Positions 25,097-33,492 of a DNA stretch of 64,000 bases are shown one piece after another; position 1 is the stretch's first letter, and each line of letters opens with the position of its first letter. The notes beneath the pieces are model-generated. The model saw only the letters and a program-made list of their open reading frames with translations. It was not told the DNA's origin and did not search any database. The position numbers were made by a program, and so were the translations under genes. Where the stretch lies: NCBI GenBank assembly GCA_002328075.1, contig DCVT01000028.1:1-64000 (forward strand). The letters run 5' to 3'. This stretch comes from Anaerolineales bacterium UBA2181. GTDB lineage: Bacteria > Chloroflexota > Anaerolineae > Promineifilales > UBA4811.

Positions 25097-27103
25097 ATGG
25101 ACTCGCCACAATTCTCTGCGAATACTCAACACCCGGTGGCTGGTTCCCCGCCGTCCGAGGCAGCCTTCCCGGTGAATTTTGCCAACCAGATCGCCGAGCT
25201 CGAATCGTTCAACAAGCATCTGTACCGGCCGAATACTTACCTCCACAAGTGGTGGGCGAGGCGCTGCGGCAGCACCTTCCGGCTCATCCTGAAACACCTG
25301 GTCGATGATCCAGCGCGCCGGGGATACTACCGCCCGGGAGGGCTGGAGGGCAAGATCATCCTGGATCCAATGATGGGTGGAGGGACGACCCTCCACGAGG
25401 CGATCCGGCTGGGAGCCAACGTGATTGGCGCCGACATCGATCCCATCCCCATTCTCCAGGCCAGAGCGACCTTGTCGCAGACGCCGCCGGACAGATTGGA
25501 GAAAGCGTTTGGTGCGCTCTTTGAGGAACTGAGCGCACGGTTGTCGCCGTTTTTCGAGACCTCATGCCCGGACTGCGGCCGTCCCGTTCCGCTCATGTAC
25601 ACGCTGTATGGGCAGGAGCAAGTGTGCGGCTGCGGGGCGGCAGTGGTGGTCGATTCAATTGTCCTGCGGCATGAGCCGGATGGTTCGCAGGTGGTGATTT
25701 GTGAGCGGTGTGGTGAGGTGCACCGGGTAGCTGGCAACGCGGATGACCACGTCTGCATCCGGGAACCGCTTACATGCGCAATTCGCGAGAAGCGGATGAA
25801 GGTCTGCCCTGACTGCGGCGAATCTCACCGGGAGCGCCGTGACATTCCTTTTTATGCGCGTTTTGTGCCCATCGCGATCGTTGGCCAGTGCCAGGTACAT
25901 GGCCTCTTTTTCAAAGCACCGGCCCTGTCTGATCTTGACCTGCTTCGTCGAGCGAATAGCGCTCGCGAGAGTCTGGCGCTCGAGCCTGCCACCGACTTTG
26001 CTGTGGTACCTGGCCCCAAGTCGGTAGATTTGATTCGCCATGGGATAGGCTCGTATCTCGACCTTTTCTCCAGCCGGCAACTCCTGTATCTGAGCTCGGC
26101 CGTCGAATTGGTGGAACGACTGGATGGCCTCAGCAAGCTCAATCTGGGACTGTTAGTTTCCACCTCAACGGAGTTCAATTCCATGCTATGTGGCTACAAG
26201 GGGGGCAGCCGCCGCCGCCCGGGAGCCATACGGCACACCTTCTCCCTTCATGCCTTTTCGTTTCCGTATACCGCATTGGAAAACAACCCAGTCTATCCGG
26301 GCAAACCCTCTGGCAGCCTGCAGGGCCTCTACCACGCGAGGATACGCAAGGCCCGCCAATGGGCCGCTCAGCCCAGAGAAAGAGTCGTCGAGGGCGGAAG
26401 GGCACAGAAGATCGTACCCATCTGCGGTGAGGTCGATGCAGGGCAGGAAGTTCCAAGCCCCGCCGAGCTTGTGGAAGGAACGAAACGTTTCCTGTTGTTG
26501 CAGGGCTCAAGTACAGGCCTGAACCTGGAAGCGAACAGCGTAGACCACGTGGTGACGGACCCTCCGTACTTTGACAATGTGCAGTATGGTGACCTGTCGG
26601 CCTTCTTTCGGGTTTGGCTGAAGCGGATATTCGCCGATCAGGCCGCGTGGGACTATGACCTCGATGAGTCGGCGGTAGATCCGCAGAGTAAGGGCCGCGG
26701 GCAATACGAAGCAGTCCTCGCTGGGATTTTTGCCGAGTGCCGCCGGGTTCTCAAGCCCGGGGGGCGACTCATTTTTACCTACCATCATTGGAGCCCCAAG
26801 GGCTGGAGCGCATTGACGAGCGCTTTGAAGGGGGCTGGATTCAAGTTGCTCGAACGGCACATCATCCAGTCGGAAAACCCGGCCTCGGTGCACATCAGCA
26901 ATCTCCGTGCATTGAAACACGACGCTGTGTTGATCCTTGGGTCGGAGGGCAGAGACGGCCGCGCGTGGCCAATGCCCATTCGGGTAGACACCCAGATCAG
27001 CGAGGACTTTATCCGGGGATGTGCCGACGCCCTGGGGTGGATGCTGTCGGCCGACCTGGAGTGGGAGGATATCAACCAGCGATGGGAGGAGTTGCTGCGT
27101 TGA
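25097..27103 (+). CDS. zinc-ribbon DNA methyltransferase (DUF1156-like, N4/N6 type)
   Basis: A 668-residue DNA methylase. The cofactor motif is ILDPMMGGGTTLHEA with GANVIGADIDP; the catalytic motif is VVTDPPYFDNVQYGDL (DPPY, N4-cytosine or N6-adenine methylation). Between them are three Cys pairs that look like zinc ribbons (CPDCGRPVP, CERCGEVH, CPDCGESH). HLYRPNTYLHKWWARRCGSTF near the N-terminus is typical of DUF1156-family enzymes. The ATG at 25097 follows the promoter; an upstream extension to 24926 is not supported. The NotI-like endonuclease begins 32 bp downstream, so this is probably its cognate methylase; that pairing is inferred from position only. Confidence 0.87.
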   Translation: MDSPQFSANTQHPVAGSPPSEAAFPVNFANQIAELESFNKHLYRPNTYLHKWWARRCGSTFRLILKHLVDDPARRGYYRPGGLEGKIILDPMMGGGTTLHEAIRLGANVIGADIDPIPILQARATLSQTPPDRLEKAFGALFEELSARLSPFFETSCPDCGRPVPLMYTLYGQEQVCGCGAAVVVDSIVLRHEPDGSQVVICERCGEVHRVAGNADDHVCIREPLTCAIREKRMKVCPDCGESHRERRDIPFYARFVPIAIVGQCQVHGLFFKAPALSDLDLLRRANSARESLALEPATDFAVVPGPKSVDLIRHGIGSYLDLFSSRQLLYLSSAVELVERLDGLSKLNLGLLVSTSTEFNSMLCGYKGGSRRRPGAIRHTFSLHAFSFPYTALENNPVYPGKPSGSLQGLYHARIRKARQWAAQPRERVVEGGRAQKIVPICGEVDAGQEVPSPAELVEGTKRFLLLQGSSTGLNLEANSVDHVVTDPPYFDNVQYGDLSAFFRVWLKRIFADQAAWDYDLDESAVDPQSKGRGQYEAVLAGIFAECRRVLKPGGRLIFTYHHWSPKGWSALTSALKGAGFKLLERHIIQSENPASVHISNLRALKHDAVLILGSEGRDGRAWPMPIRVDTQISEDFIRGCADALGWMLSADLEWEDINQRWEELLR

Positions 27104-27135
27104 CTTCCCCGGCCGTTTGCCGGATGAGGTGACTC

Positions 27136-27732
27136 ATGGCGCTGATTCTTCGGGATTGGTTCGGGTTCGATCTTGATGATGAGTCCCCAGTGGCCCTTCG
27201 GCACCGGGATCGACAGCCATGCCCCTTCATCGGAGGGGCCTGTACCAAGAGTTTCAACGACGGAACACTTTCGGGCGTGTGCACCGTCAGCACTTCGACC
27301 GAGAGAGCGCCGGTTATCATCTGTCCTAACCGTCTCTACGCCGGCAACTACGCCGTCCTTGGCGATGTGACCACGATCGCTTTCGGGCCAGGCCACCAGG
27401 TGATCCATCCGAATGAGGCTTAGGGCGTTCAGCACGACGGGCGCTTTGTGGTCGCCCTGGGCAAGTATTTCGGCAAGGAGCTACGGTTACCGGGTCGGGG
27501 CGCGAGGGGTGGTTATTTTGTGGATTGGGCGCTTCCCAGGATCGATTCGTCGGGTGCGCTGGGATCGCGGGTGGAGGTGCAGAGCATTGACACCACCGGA
27601 ACTTTCCGGCCGGAGGTGGAGTTGCTTCGAGCGGGCCATCGGAGCGTCCCGCCCTCCAAAGCCGGGCTGAACTGGGAGAACGTGAACAAGCGGATCTTGC
27701 CGCAACTGATCTACCAAGGCCACGTCCTGCTG
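27136..27732 (+). pseudogene. NotI-family restriction endonuclease, interrupted and truncated
   Basis: The frame opens at ATG 27136 after GAGGTGACTC. It contains the NotI-family Cys4 iron-site pattern (CPFIGGACTKS...GVCTVS...CPNRLYAG). After an in-frame TAG at 27421 it continues in the same frame with GKYFGKELRLPG, the catalytic Asp in FVDWALPRID, and E-x-Q in RVEVQSIDTTGTF, which match the NotI D-...-E-x-Q active site. The coding sequence stops matching at about 27730, where the IS481-like end (TGTGCGGTGTCC) begins, so the C-terminal third is missing. The family call is firm from motif order; the protein is almost certainly inactive. It is translationally linked to the upstream methylase. 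Confidence 0.85.
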
Positions 27733-27830
27733 TGCGGTGTCCAGGACATCCTATACAGTACATGAGGTACGGGTACAGCGTCTACGTCCAGCGCGTCTAG
27801 ACCCGGCCGGGGGAGGAAGCCCAGGTGTGT
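27731..27830 (+). mobile_element. solo end of an IS481-like element
   Basis: TGTGCGGTGTCCAGGACAT and about 70 further bases match the element end at 954-1063 in opposite orientation, including CTATACAGTACATGAGGTA. No transposase follows, so this is a deletion remnant. It forms the truncation point of the restriction endonuclease. Confidence 0.75.
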
Positions 27831-27889
27831 TTTGGGTACGCTGGTCTTATGATCGACCCGGATACCGGTCGACCGCGCCGGTGTCAACA

Positions 27890-28170
27890 ACGGGTGGGAA
27901 TGTCGACAAATCACCGGAATAGAATGTCCACTAATCATCGGTCAGTGTACGCTGACCTTCATATCTGCCTACACATCTCCAGCTCGGCTTACACTTCCAC
28001 GGGCTTCGGCTGTTGCCAAGGCCTGCCTGCAAGAGCCTCAGGTTCAACAAGCCTACCGGGAGTGCGTCGAGCATTAGGGCGTTCTGATCAACCCCTGCCG
28101 GCCACGCACCCCCCAACACAAGGGCAAGGTGGAGCAAGGTGGTGTCCACTACGTCAAGCGCAACTTCCAG
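27890..28170 (+). mobile_element. IS21-like remnant (end sequence and istA fragment)
   Basis: A leader of the type GAATGTCGACAAATCACCGG and AGAATGTCCACTAATCATCGG resembles IS21 end repeats. At about 28021-28170 the plus strand encodes AYRECVEH-stop-GVLINPCRPRTPQHKGKVEQGG, the C-terminal core of an IstA transposase, with TAG (28075) where Tyr is expected. The same segment appears in the IS21 copy near 62.3 kb. Confidence 0.65.
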
Positions 28171-28184
28171 CTTGTAGAAAAACG

Positions 28185-28540
28185 GAAACCAGGAGCGAGG
28201 AAGACAGAAGTCAAATCAGGCGATGAGCGCCAACCCAAGCACATCCTGGTTGGCGAAGCTTTCAATGCTGGCGCTTCGATCCAGGAATTGATGGAGCAGT
28301 TCGGCGCACAGCAAGGTACGGTTCTGAACCATATCACGAAGTACATCCTGGAGAGGTGTTCACTCCGCTCGAGCGAGTTCCTGGCTTTGCCCGATCTTCC
28401 GGAAGATTTGGTACAATGAGTGACGGGGTCTTTCCAGGCACCGGGCACAGAGTATCCAGAACCGATCTACGAGGAACTCAATGGCGCCGTCAATCATGAT
28501 GATCTCAAGCTGCTGAAGCTCTTGGATCTGGCTAACTCAC
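28185..28540 (+). pseudogene. decayed HTH_40-like C-terminal domain
   Basis: In one frame the sequence encodes PKHILVGEAFNAGASIQEL, then GAQQGTVLNHITKYI, then after an in-frame TGA (28417-28419) continues with PEPIYEELNGAVNHDDLKLL. This order matches the helix-turn-helix tail of RecQ-like or related helicases, but no helicase precedes it. It is a fragment carried between IS debris and the next gene. Confidence 0.45.
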
Positions 28541-28558
28541 CCGGAAGGCATTTTCCCA

Positions 28559-30070
28559 GTGACCCAAACGAAAATGGATAGCTCGTCCTTACTGAACAGC
28601 CTTCTTGCTCAACGCAAGATTGCCCTGGAGTCAGCATCGTTTCTGAAGCGGGTACCGCATCCATTACCCGAAGATTGGGAATTTGAACGTGTGGAAGGCA
28701 TGCTTCTTGGTCTGGCAATCGGTGATGCTCTTGGAAATCCGACTGAGTCGCAGATTCCCGCAATTCGCCGGCAGTCACACGGTGAGATTCGCGATTACCT
28801 GCCCAATCGATATGCAGATGGTCGCTCGCTGGGTGTCCCATCGGACGACTCCCAAATGGCGTTTTGGACCCTGGAACAGCTCCTGGAAGATGGCGGGTTG
28901 GTTCCCGATCACCTGGCGCGCAAGTTCAGCCAGAATCAGATCTTCGGCATCGGCAGAACCGTCACGGCTTTCTTGCGCAGTTACAGAGATCAGGGGCTAC
29001 CCTGGGAACAATCCGGTCAGCCATCCGCCGGCAATGGCGCGCTGATGCGCATTGCACCGGTGCTGCTTCCCCATCTGCGCCGGCCGTCACCGGAGCTGTG
29101 GGCGGATACGGCGCTGGCTGGCATGATCACCCACAATGACTCGGCTTCGAATGCTTGTTGTGTGGCCTATGTCCACATCCTTTGGGAATGTTTGCGACTG
29201 AAACAGGCTCCTGAACCCTCCTGGTGGGTTGAAACATTTGTTGATACAGCCAGAGAGCTGGCAGGGAACACCTCTTACGCGTCTCGAAATCTCGCGTTGC
29301 CATACGAAGGTCCGTTGTGGCGGTTTGTTGAGCGGGAAGTGCGCCAGGCCCTCAAGCAAAACTGGTCCACTCTGGAGGCGTGCGAACGTTGGCATTCCGG
29401 AGCGTACTTGTTGGAAACTCTGCCCTGTGTATTGTACATCCTGGCCAGATATGGAGATCATCCGGAGGAAGCGATCGTCCGAGCGGTCAACGACACCAGG
29501 GACAATGACACCGTGGCCGCCATTGTCGGCGCGGCGGTCGGTGCGCTTCACGGTAGAGCAGGCCTGCCGGCGCGCTGGATTGGCAGCTTGCTGGGTCGAA
29601 CCACAGCAGATGATGATTGGCATATCTTCGAACTGATCGAATCGGCAAAGCAAACCTTCTGGCGTGCAGATCCACCATTCACTTCGGACAATGTCCAGGC
29701 TGTATTGAAATTCTTGCCCATCTTTGAGCGGCCGGAGTACTCCCCCGGCAAGTGGATCATCCGAGAAGGTGAATTTCCCTACTTTGACTACACTTCCGAA
29801 GTGCTTGACTTTATCGAGGCGCTCTACTCCATAAGCTTGATCAAGCCATTTGATTGGATGAATTGGGAGGAAGGAAAGCAATTGGTGGATAATCCCATGC
29901 TGGTTGGCAAAGCCAACCTGCAAACGCTGCGCAAGCTGCTGACTGCACATGTGCGCGCTGACCGTTTTGCTGAGGGTCACCTGGCTGCCATGTTTGAATC
30001 GGGGCACATTGCGATGATCCTGAAGCGGATGGCGGAACTTTATCCTTCCTCACCTAGCAATAATCAGTGA
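28559..30070 (+). CDS. ADP-ribosylglycohydrolase with C-terminal DUF6508-like domain
   Basis: A 503-residue protein. The first about 345 residues are a DraG/ARH-type ADP-ribosyl hydrolase with the binuclear metal motifs GDALGNPTE, SDDSQM, HNDSASN and NDTRDNDTVAAIVGAAVGALHG. The last about 130 residues (LDFIEALYSISLIKPFDWMNWEEG to FAEGHLAAMFESGHI) match the DUF6508 type, which is often found attached to such enzymes. It would remove ADP-ribose from a protein or nucleic acid. The GTG at 28559 has GGAAGG 10 bp upstream; ATG 28574 is an alternative. The setting between restriction and toxin-antitoxin genes suggests a conflict-related role. Confidence 0.85.
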   Translation: MTQTKMDSSSLLNSLLAQRKIALESASFLKRVPHPLPEDWEFERVEGMLLGLAIGDALGNPTESQIPAIRRQSHGEIRDYLPNRYADGRSLGVPSDDSQMAFWTLEQLLEDGGLVPDHLARKFSQNQIFGIGRTVTAFLRSYRDQGLPWEQSGQPSAGNGALMRIAPVLLPHLRRPSPELWADTALAGMITHNDSASNACCVAYVHILWECLRLKQAPEPSWWVETFVDTARELAGNTSYASRNLALPYEGPLWRFVEREVRQALKQNWSTLEACERWHSGAYLLETLPCVLYILARYGDHPEEAIVRAVNDTRDNDTVAAIVGAAVGALHGRAGLPARWIGSLLGRTTADDDWHIFELIESAKQTFWRADPPFTSDNVQAVLKFLPIFERPEYSPGKWIIREGEFPYFDYTSEVLDFIEALYSISLIKPFDWMNWEEGKQLVDNPMLVGKANLQTLRKLLTAHVRADRFAEGHLAAMFESGHIAMILKRMAELYPSSPSNNQ

Positions 30071-30353
30071 ATATTCGTCAGGTTGATTCGTGCGTGCCGG
30101 TCCCCCAAACTGCGGCATGGTCGGTTACGGACGGCCGGCCGAGCCGCCATACTGGCGACAAACAGAATTCCATTTCAGCAAGATGCCCATGCGCCCTCTT
30201 TTGGCAGCACTTGCACTTCAGCCTCCCCCATTACTTCCAGGGCGCTCCATTGAGATCTTTGAGAAAAGCCGGATGTCGTTGAACCGGCTGAAGGAAAACC
30301 AGTCGTTGGCAGGATGTAATCTCGTAAAACCTGCCTCCTGGTGACAATCGACC

Positions 30354-30884
30354 ATGCTGCCGCCCCAGCCACAATTCCCCTTTGATGACCAAACCTGGAT
30401 CATATCCGACACTCACTTCTTCCATGAGAACATCGGCCGCTATTGCGACCGGCCCGATGGCTGGCAGGAAATGATCATTGAAAACTGGAACCGCCTCATC
30501 CAGCCTGATGAAGTGGTCTTCCATGTCGGCGACCTGGCGCTGGGCAAGAAGGAAAATATCGAAGGCTTGGTGCCGCTGCTCAACGGCAAGCTTTATCTGA
30601 TGCGCGGCAACCATGACCGGCGCGGCATAGGCTTCTATGAGCGCCTGGGGATCACCCTGGTGCCAGATCCATATCGAATGAATCATCCCTCAGGATTGAC
30701 CCTGATCTTCTCACACCGCCCCATCCTGCCCCTCGAGCCTGGAGTGCTCAACCTGCATGGTCACATCCACAACAACCTAGCTCCCGGGCTGGGCAAAAGG
30801 CATATCAACTTGTGCGTCGAGGTGCGAGACTATCGTCCCTGGCGGTTGGGAGTGATCTTGACACCATTGCTCGCCCACTGCTAA
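30354..30884 (+). CDS. calcineurin-like metallophosphoesterase
   Basis: A 176-residue phosphoesterase with all five metal/phosphate motifs in order: SDTHFFH, GDLALG, GNHDRR, SHRP and HGHIH. The family cleaves phosphodiester or phosphomonoester bonds; small stand-alone members like this are often called phage-type or YfcE-like, and their substrate is unknown. There is no obvious ribosome site before the ATG. It follows the ADP-ribosylglycohydrolase after 283 bp that contain no supported gene. Confidence 0.87.
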   Translation: MLPPQPQFPFDDQTWIISDTHFFHENIGRYCDRPDGWQEMIIENWNRLIQPDEVVFHVGDLALGKKENIEGLVPLLNGKLYLMRGNHDRRGIGFYERLGITLVPDPYRMNHPSGLTLIFSHRPILPLEPGVLNLHGHIHNNLAPGLGKRHINLCVEVRDYRPWRLGVILTPLLAHC

Positions 30885-30906
30885 ATATCCGTGCTGCCAA
30901 GATCCC

Positions 30907-30962
30907 TTGCATGATACATGAATATATCGGATAATATACAATAACTGTCTATTATCCGATAT
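30907..30962 (+). promoter_or_regulatory. AbiE promoter with perfect 13-bp inverted-repeat operator
   Basis: TTGCAT (30907-30912) and GATAAT (30930-30935) are 17 bp apart. The -10 box lies inside the left arm ATATCGGATAATA (30924-30936). The exact inverted copy TATTATCCGATAT (30950-30962) lies 13 bp further, just before the abiEi ATG. Known AbiEi antitoxins repress their own operon by binding such paired inverted repeats. Confidence 0.8.
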
Positions 30963-30967
30963 GTACC

Positions 30968-31639
30968 ATGCGACACACGATCTTATCTGCCTTTGAACGC
31001 CTGCCCTATTTTACGATAGAAGGCTTCCGGCAATTTGCCGGAGACGACGTCGTCGATGACGCCCATGTGCGCACAGCCCTCTATCGGTGGGTCAAAGCCG
31101 GGCATCTGATCGCTCTCAAGAAGGGGGTGTACATGCACCGCCGCTTCTACGAGCAGCACCGTCAGGATGCAGCCTTTGCACCGGTAGTCAGCGCCATCCT
31201 GTTACCCCAGTCGTACCTCTCGCTGGAATATGTGCTGCAGCAGCACGGCATCCTGACGGATATCACTTTTCCGGTCACGGCAATCACCATCAAAAACACG
31301 CGCACCATCCTCAATTCCCTGGGAACGTTTGTGTACCGGCACATCCAACCTCAACTTTACTGCGGCTTCCAGATCTTGGAAGCGTACGGCGTGCCCTATG
31401 CCCAAGCATCGGCAGCCAAAGCCTTGTCTGATTATCTCTACCTGCGCCCGCTGCCGGCGGATCTGGAACCGCGCCGCTACAACCTCGCCGAGGAGCTGCG
31501 CCTGAATTTGGATGAGTTCACCCGGGATGAGCGGGAGGAATTTGTCGGGTATGTCATCAAGAGCGAAACGACCCGCAAAGGTGGCGCGAAAATGCGCCGC
31601 ATACTGAATAACCTGGAGGTTCACGTATGGCGACGCTGA
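30968..31639 (+). CDS. abiEi: AbiEi-type antitoxin/repressor
   Basis: A 223-residue protein of the AbiEi antitoxin family. The N-terminal winged helix is visible (ALYRWVKAGHLIALKKGVYM), followed by the antitoxin C-terminal domain (LPQSYLSLEYVLQQHGI and ITIKNTRTI). In characterised AbiE systems this protein neutralises the nucleotidyltransferase toxin without direct complex formation and represses the operon. It overlaps the toxin gene by 13 nt. The inverted-repeat operator ends 5 bp before its ATG. Confidence 0.87.
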   Translation: MRHTILSAFERLPYFTIEGFRQFAGDDVVDDAHVRTALYRWVKAGHLIALKKGVYMHRRFYEQHRQDAAFAPVVSAILLPQSYLSLEYVLQQHGILTDITFPVTAITIKNTRTILNSLGTFVYRHIQPQLYCGFQILEAYGVPYAQASAAKALSDYLYLRPLPADLEPRRYNLAEELRLNLDEFTRDEREEFVGYVIKSETTRKGGAKMRRILNNLEVHVWRR

Positions 31640-32469
31640 TCCAGACGCTGCAAAACGTCCTGGCCGGCAAAGACCCGCTGCTCCCTCCTGAAACCAGGCG
31701 CATCGTCCTGAAGGAAGTGTTGCAGGCTTATGTGTTGGATTATCTCTACAACCATACCGGCTACCGCCGCTTGAACTTCTACGGCGGCACCTGCCTGCAC
31801 GTGGTTTATGGCCTGAACCGCCTGTCAGAAGATCTTGATTTTGATAACCAGGCCGGTCTGGATCTGGACCATCTTGCGGAAAACCTGGCCCGGTATTTTC
31901 ACAAAGCATTTGGGTATGGGGATGCATCGGCAAAGACGCAGCAAGGCGAGGGCGGAATTCTGCGGGTTACAGTCAAGTTTCCGGTGTTGAATGCCCTGGG
32001 TTTGTCGCCTCATCCGAGCGAGGCGCTGCATCTCAAGGTGGAAGTCAGCCAACATGAACAGGTGGCGACCATCCAACATACGCCGGTATTCGTTTACGGG
32101 CGCAGCTTGGTTGCGGCGCATTTTTCGCTAGAAACCATGATGGCTGGGAAAATGCTGGCTTGCATGGAGCGCAGGTTCGAGCGTGGGCGCAGCGGCGCGC
32201 AGATCAAGGGGCGTGACTTTTATGATTTGCTGTGGTTCATGCAGCAGCGGGTCCAGCCGCTCGAAGCAAAACTGGCCCGCGATGGCCAGCAGCCTTACAC
32301 CGTTGCGTCGGCGATGCTTGCATTGCACGAGAAAGTCGCCCGCATCAAGCCCCGCGATCTGGCGATTGACCTGCTGCCGATGTTTGAGTCTCGGCAGTAT
32401 ATCGAAGCCTGGCTGGAGGCTTTTCACGAGAATTTTGAGGTGCTGGTAAGAGGTTATCTGGGGAAATAG
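31627..32469 (+). CDS. abiEii: AbiEii-type nucleotidyltransferase toxin
   Basis: A 280-residue toxin of the AbiEii/MenT-like nucleotidyltransferase family (DUF1814). The catalytic signature is intact: NFYGGTCLHVVYGLNRLSED followed by LDFD (GG-T plus D-x-D pattern). Further family motifs include KVEVSQHE and the late KGRDFYDLLWFM. Known homologues modify tRNA acceptor ends or bind GTP, arresting growth during phage infection. ATG 31627 follows GGAGG. Both genes look intact. Confidence 0.88.
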   Translation: MATLIQTLQNVLAGKDPLLPPETRRIVLKEVLQAYVLDYLYNHTGYRRLNFYGGTCLHVVYGLNRLSEDLDFDNQAGLDLDHLAENLARYFHKAFGYGDASAKTQQGEGGILRVTVKFPVLNALGLSPHPSEALHLKVEVSQHEQVATIQHTPVFVYGRSLVAAHFSLETMMAGKMLACMERRFERGRSGAQIKGRDFYDLLWFMQQRVQPLEAKLARDGQQPYTVASAMLALHEKVARIKPRDLAIDLLPMFESRQYIEAWLEAFHENFEVLVRGYLGK

Positions 32470-32511
32470 AGACGCCTCAACCTTTGCCCCATTTTTCGCT
32501 AGAGGTGCAGA

Positions 32512-32740
32512 ATGACGATCAACATGGGAGCGCGTGATGCTCAGCGGCAGTTCGCTGAGTTGGGCAAGTAGGCGATGATAAAGAGGTTGCTATCATCGAA
32601 CGCTTCGGCAAACCATTAGGGATGATTATTCCAATAGAGGTCTATGAGTAGTTGGTTACGGAACGAGAGGCGCGATTTCTAGTGCCGGATCGCATTCGTA
32701 GCAAGCTGCCCGAGATCCCAGAAGAAGAGGAAAAAAAGAC
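32512..32740 (+). pseudogene. Phd/YefM-type antitoxin remnant
   Basis: ATG 32512 opens MTINMGARDAQRQFAELGK and stops at TAG 32569. The sequence then continues in another frame from 32574 as DDKEVAIIERFGKPLGMII, meets TAG, and goes on as LVTEREARFLVPDRIRSKL. This is the normal order of a type II antitoxin with a small deletion and stops. No partner toxin is seen. Confidence 0.6.
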
Positions 32741-32781
32741 GTCAGCCAGGCAATGGACGCCATTAGGAACTCCAGATTTTA

Positions 32782-33097
32782 GGATACCGCGCAGCACGTA
32801 ACCAGGGGACCCTCGCACACTATTGACGAGTTGCTGGCAGCCGGCTGAAGTCAGGGTCACGTCTCGACGAGCAGCGCGCCAAGACCGGCACGGGACGGTC
32901 AACCCGAATAAGCCGCAGATTACCAGAAGGGTAGGGGGGATCTCAGTATCTTAGCCGTCCTTCGCCGCCAACAACCGGGGACCGACAGACCCAAAGTATA
33001 TCGCGCACCAGCCCTGCTTGAGCCAGGCATTGCCGTCGCCGTACACCGCAAGAAAAAAAGGTCAGCGGAGCAGGGGAGTGCACTTCGCATAGTTGTA
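32782..33097 (+). repeat. dispersed repeat, copy A (about 316 bp)
   Basis: This stretch aligns with 62430-62748 in the same orientation from GGATACCGCGCA to GTTGTA, including long shared runs such as CAGGGTCACGTCTCGACGAG. Differences include indels of 1-3 bp, so it does not behave like a protein-coding unit. Identity is roughly three quarters by eye. Its nature is unknown; see findings. Confidence 0.75.
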
Positions 33098-33492
33098 CAG
33101 CAGCGCACGTCTTATGTTGCGGTGATGTGACCTGCGCAGGCCGTCTCCTTGGCACGTTGGTTGTTGTGGACGAACTTGATGTGACCGGGCTCGAGGAATT
33201 TGAGACTCGCGTTCCAGAGGTAATGAGCCTGGTCTAAGCGATCACCAGACCACACGTTCCCGGGCTGCGCCTGGGGAGGATCACGCAGACTCCCGCCCGC
33301 TTGGGCGTTTGCCCCAACTGGCAGCAGGCGGCGGAACGGCGTCAGTCGTTTGCAGCCAGCGGGTATCCGTGCTAACATGAATGCCACCGCCGCCGCTTAT
33401 AGGCGCTGGGAGTCTGCTCTGGCTAGCCACTGATCTACTTGCGGAGGTTGCCGCTCCGTCGGTTTTCTTGGTCACAACATAGGGAGGAACAC
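33098..33492. other. intergenic region, no supported gene
   Basis: About 395 bp without any open frame that has both a ribosome site and family resemblance. GGGAGGA just before 33493 is the ribosome site of the next gene. Confidence 0.5.
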
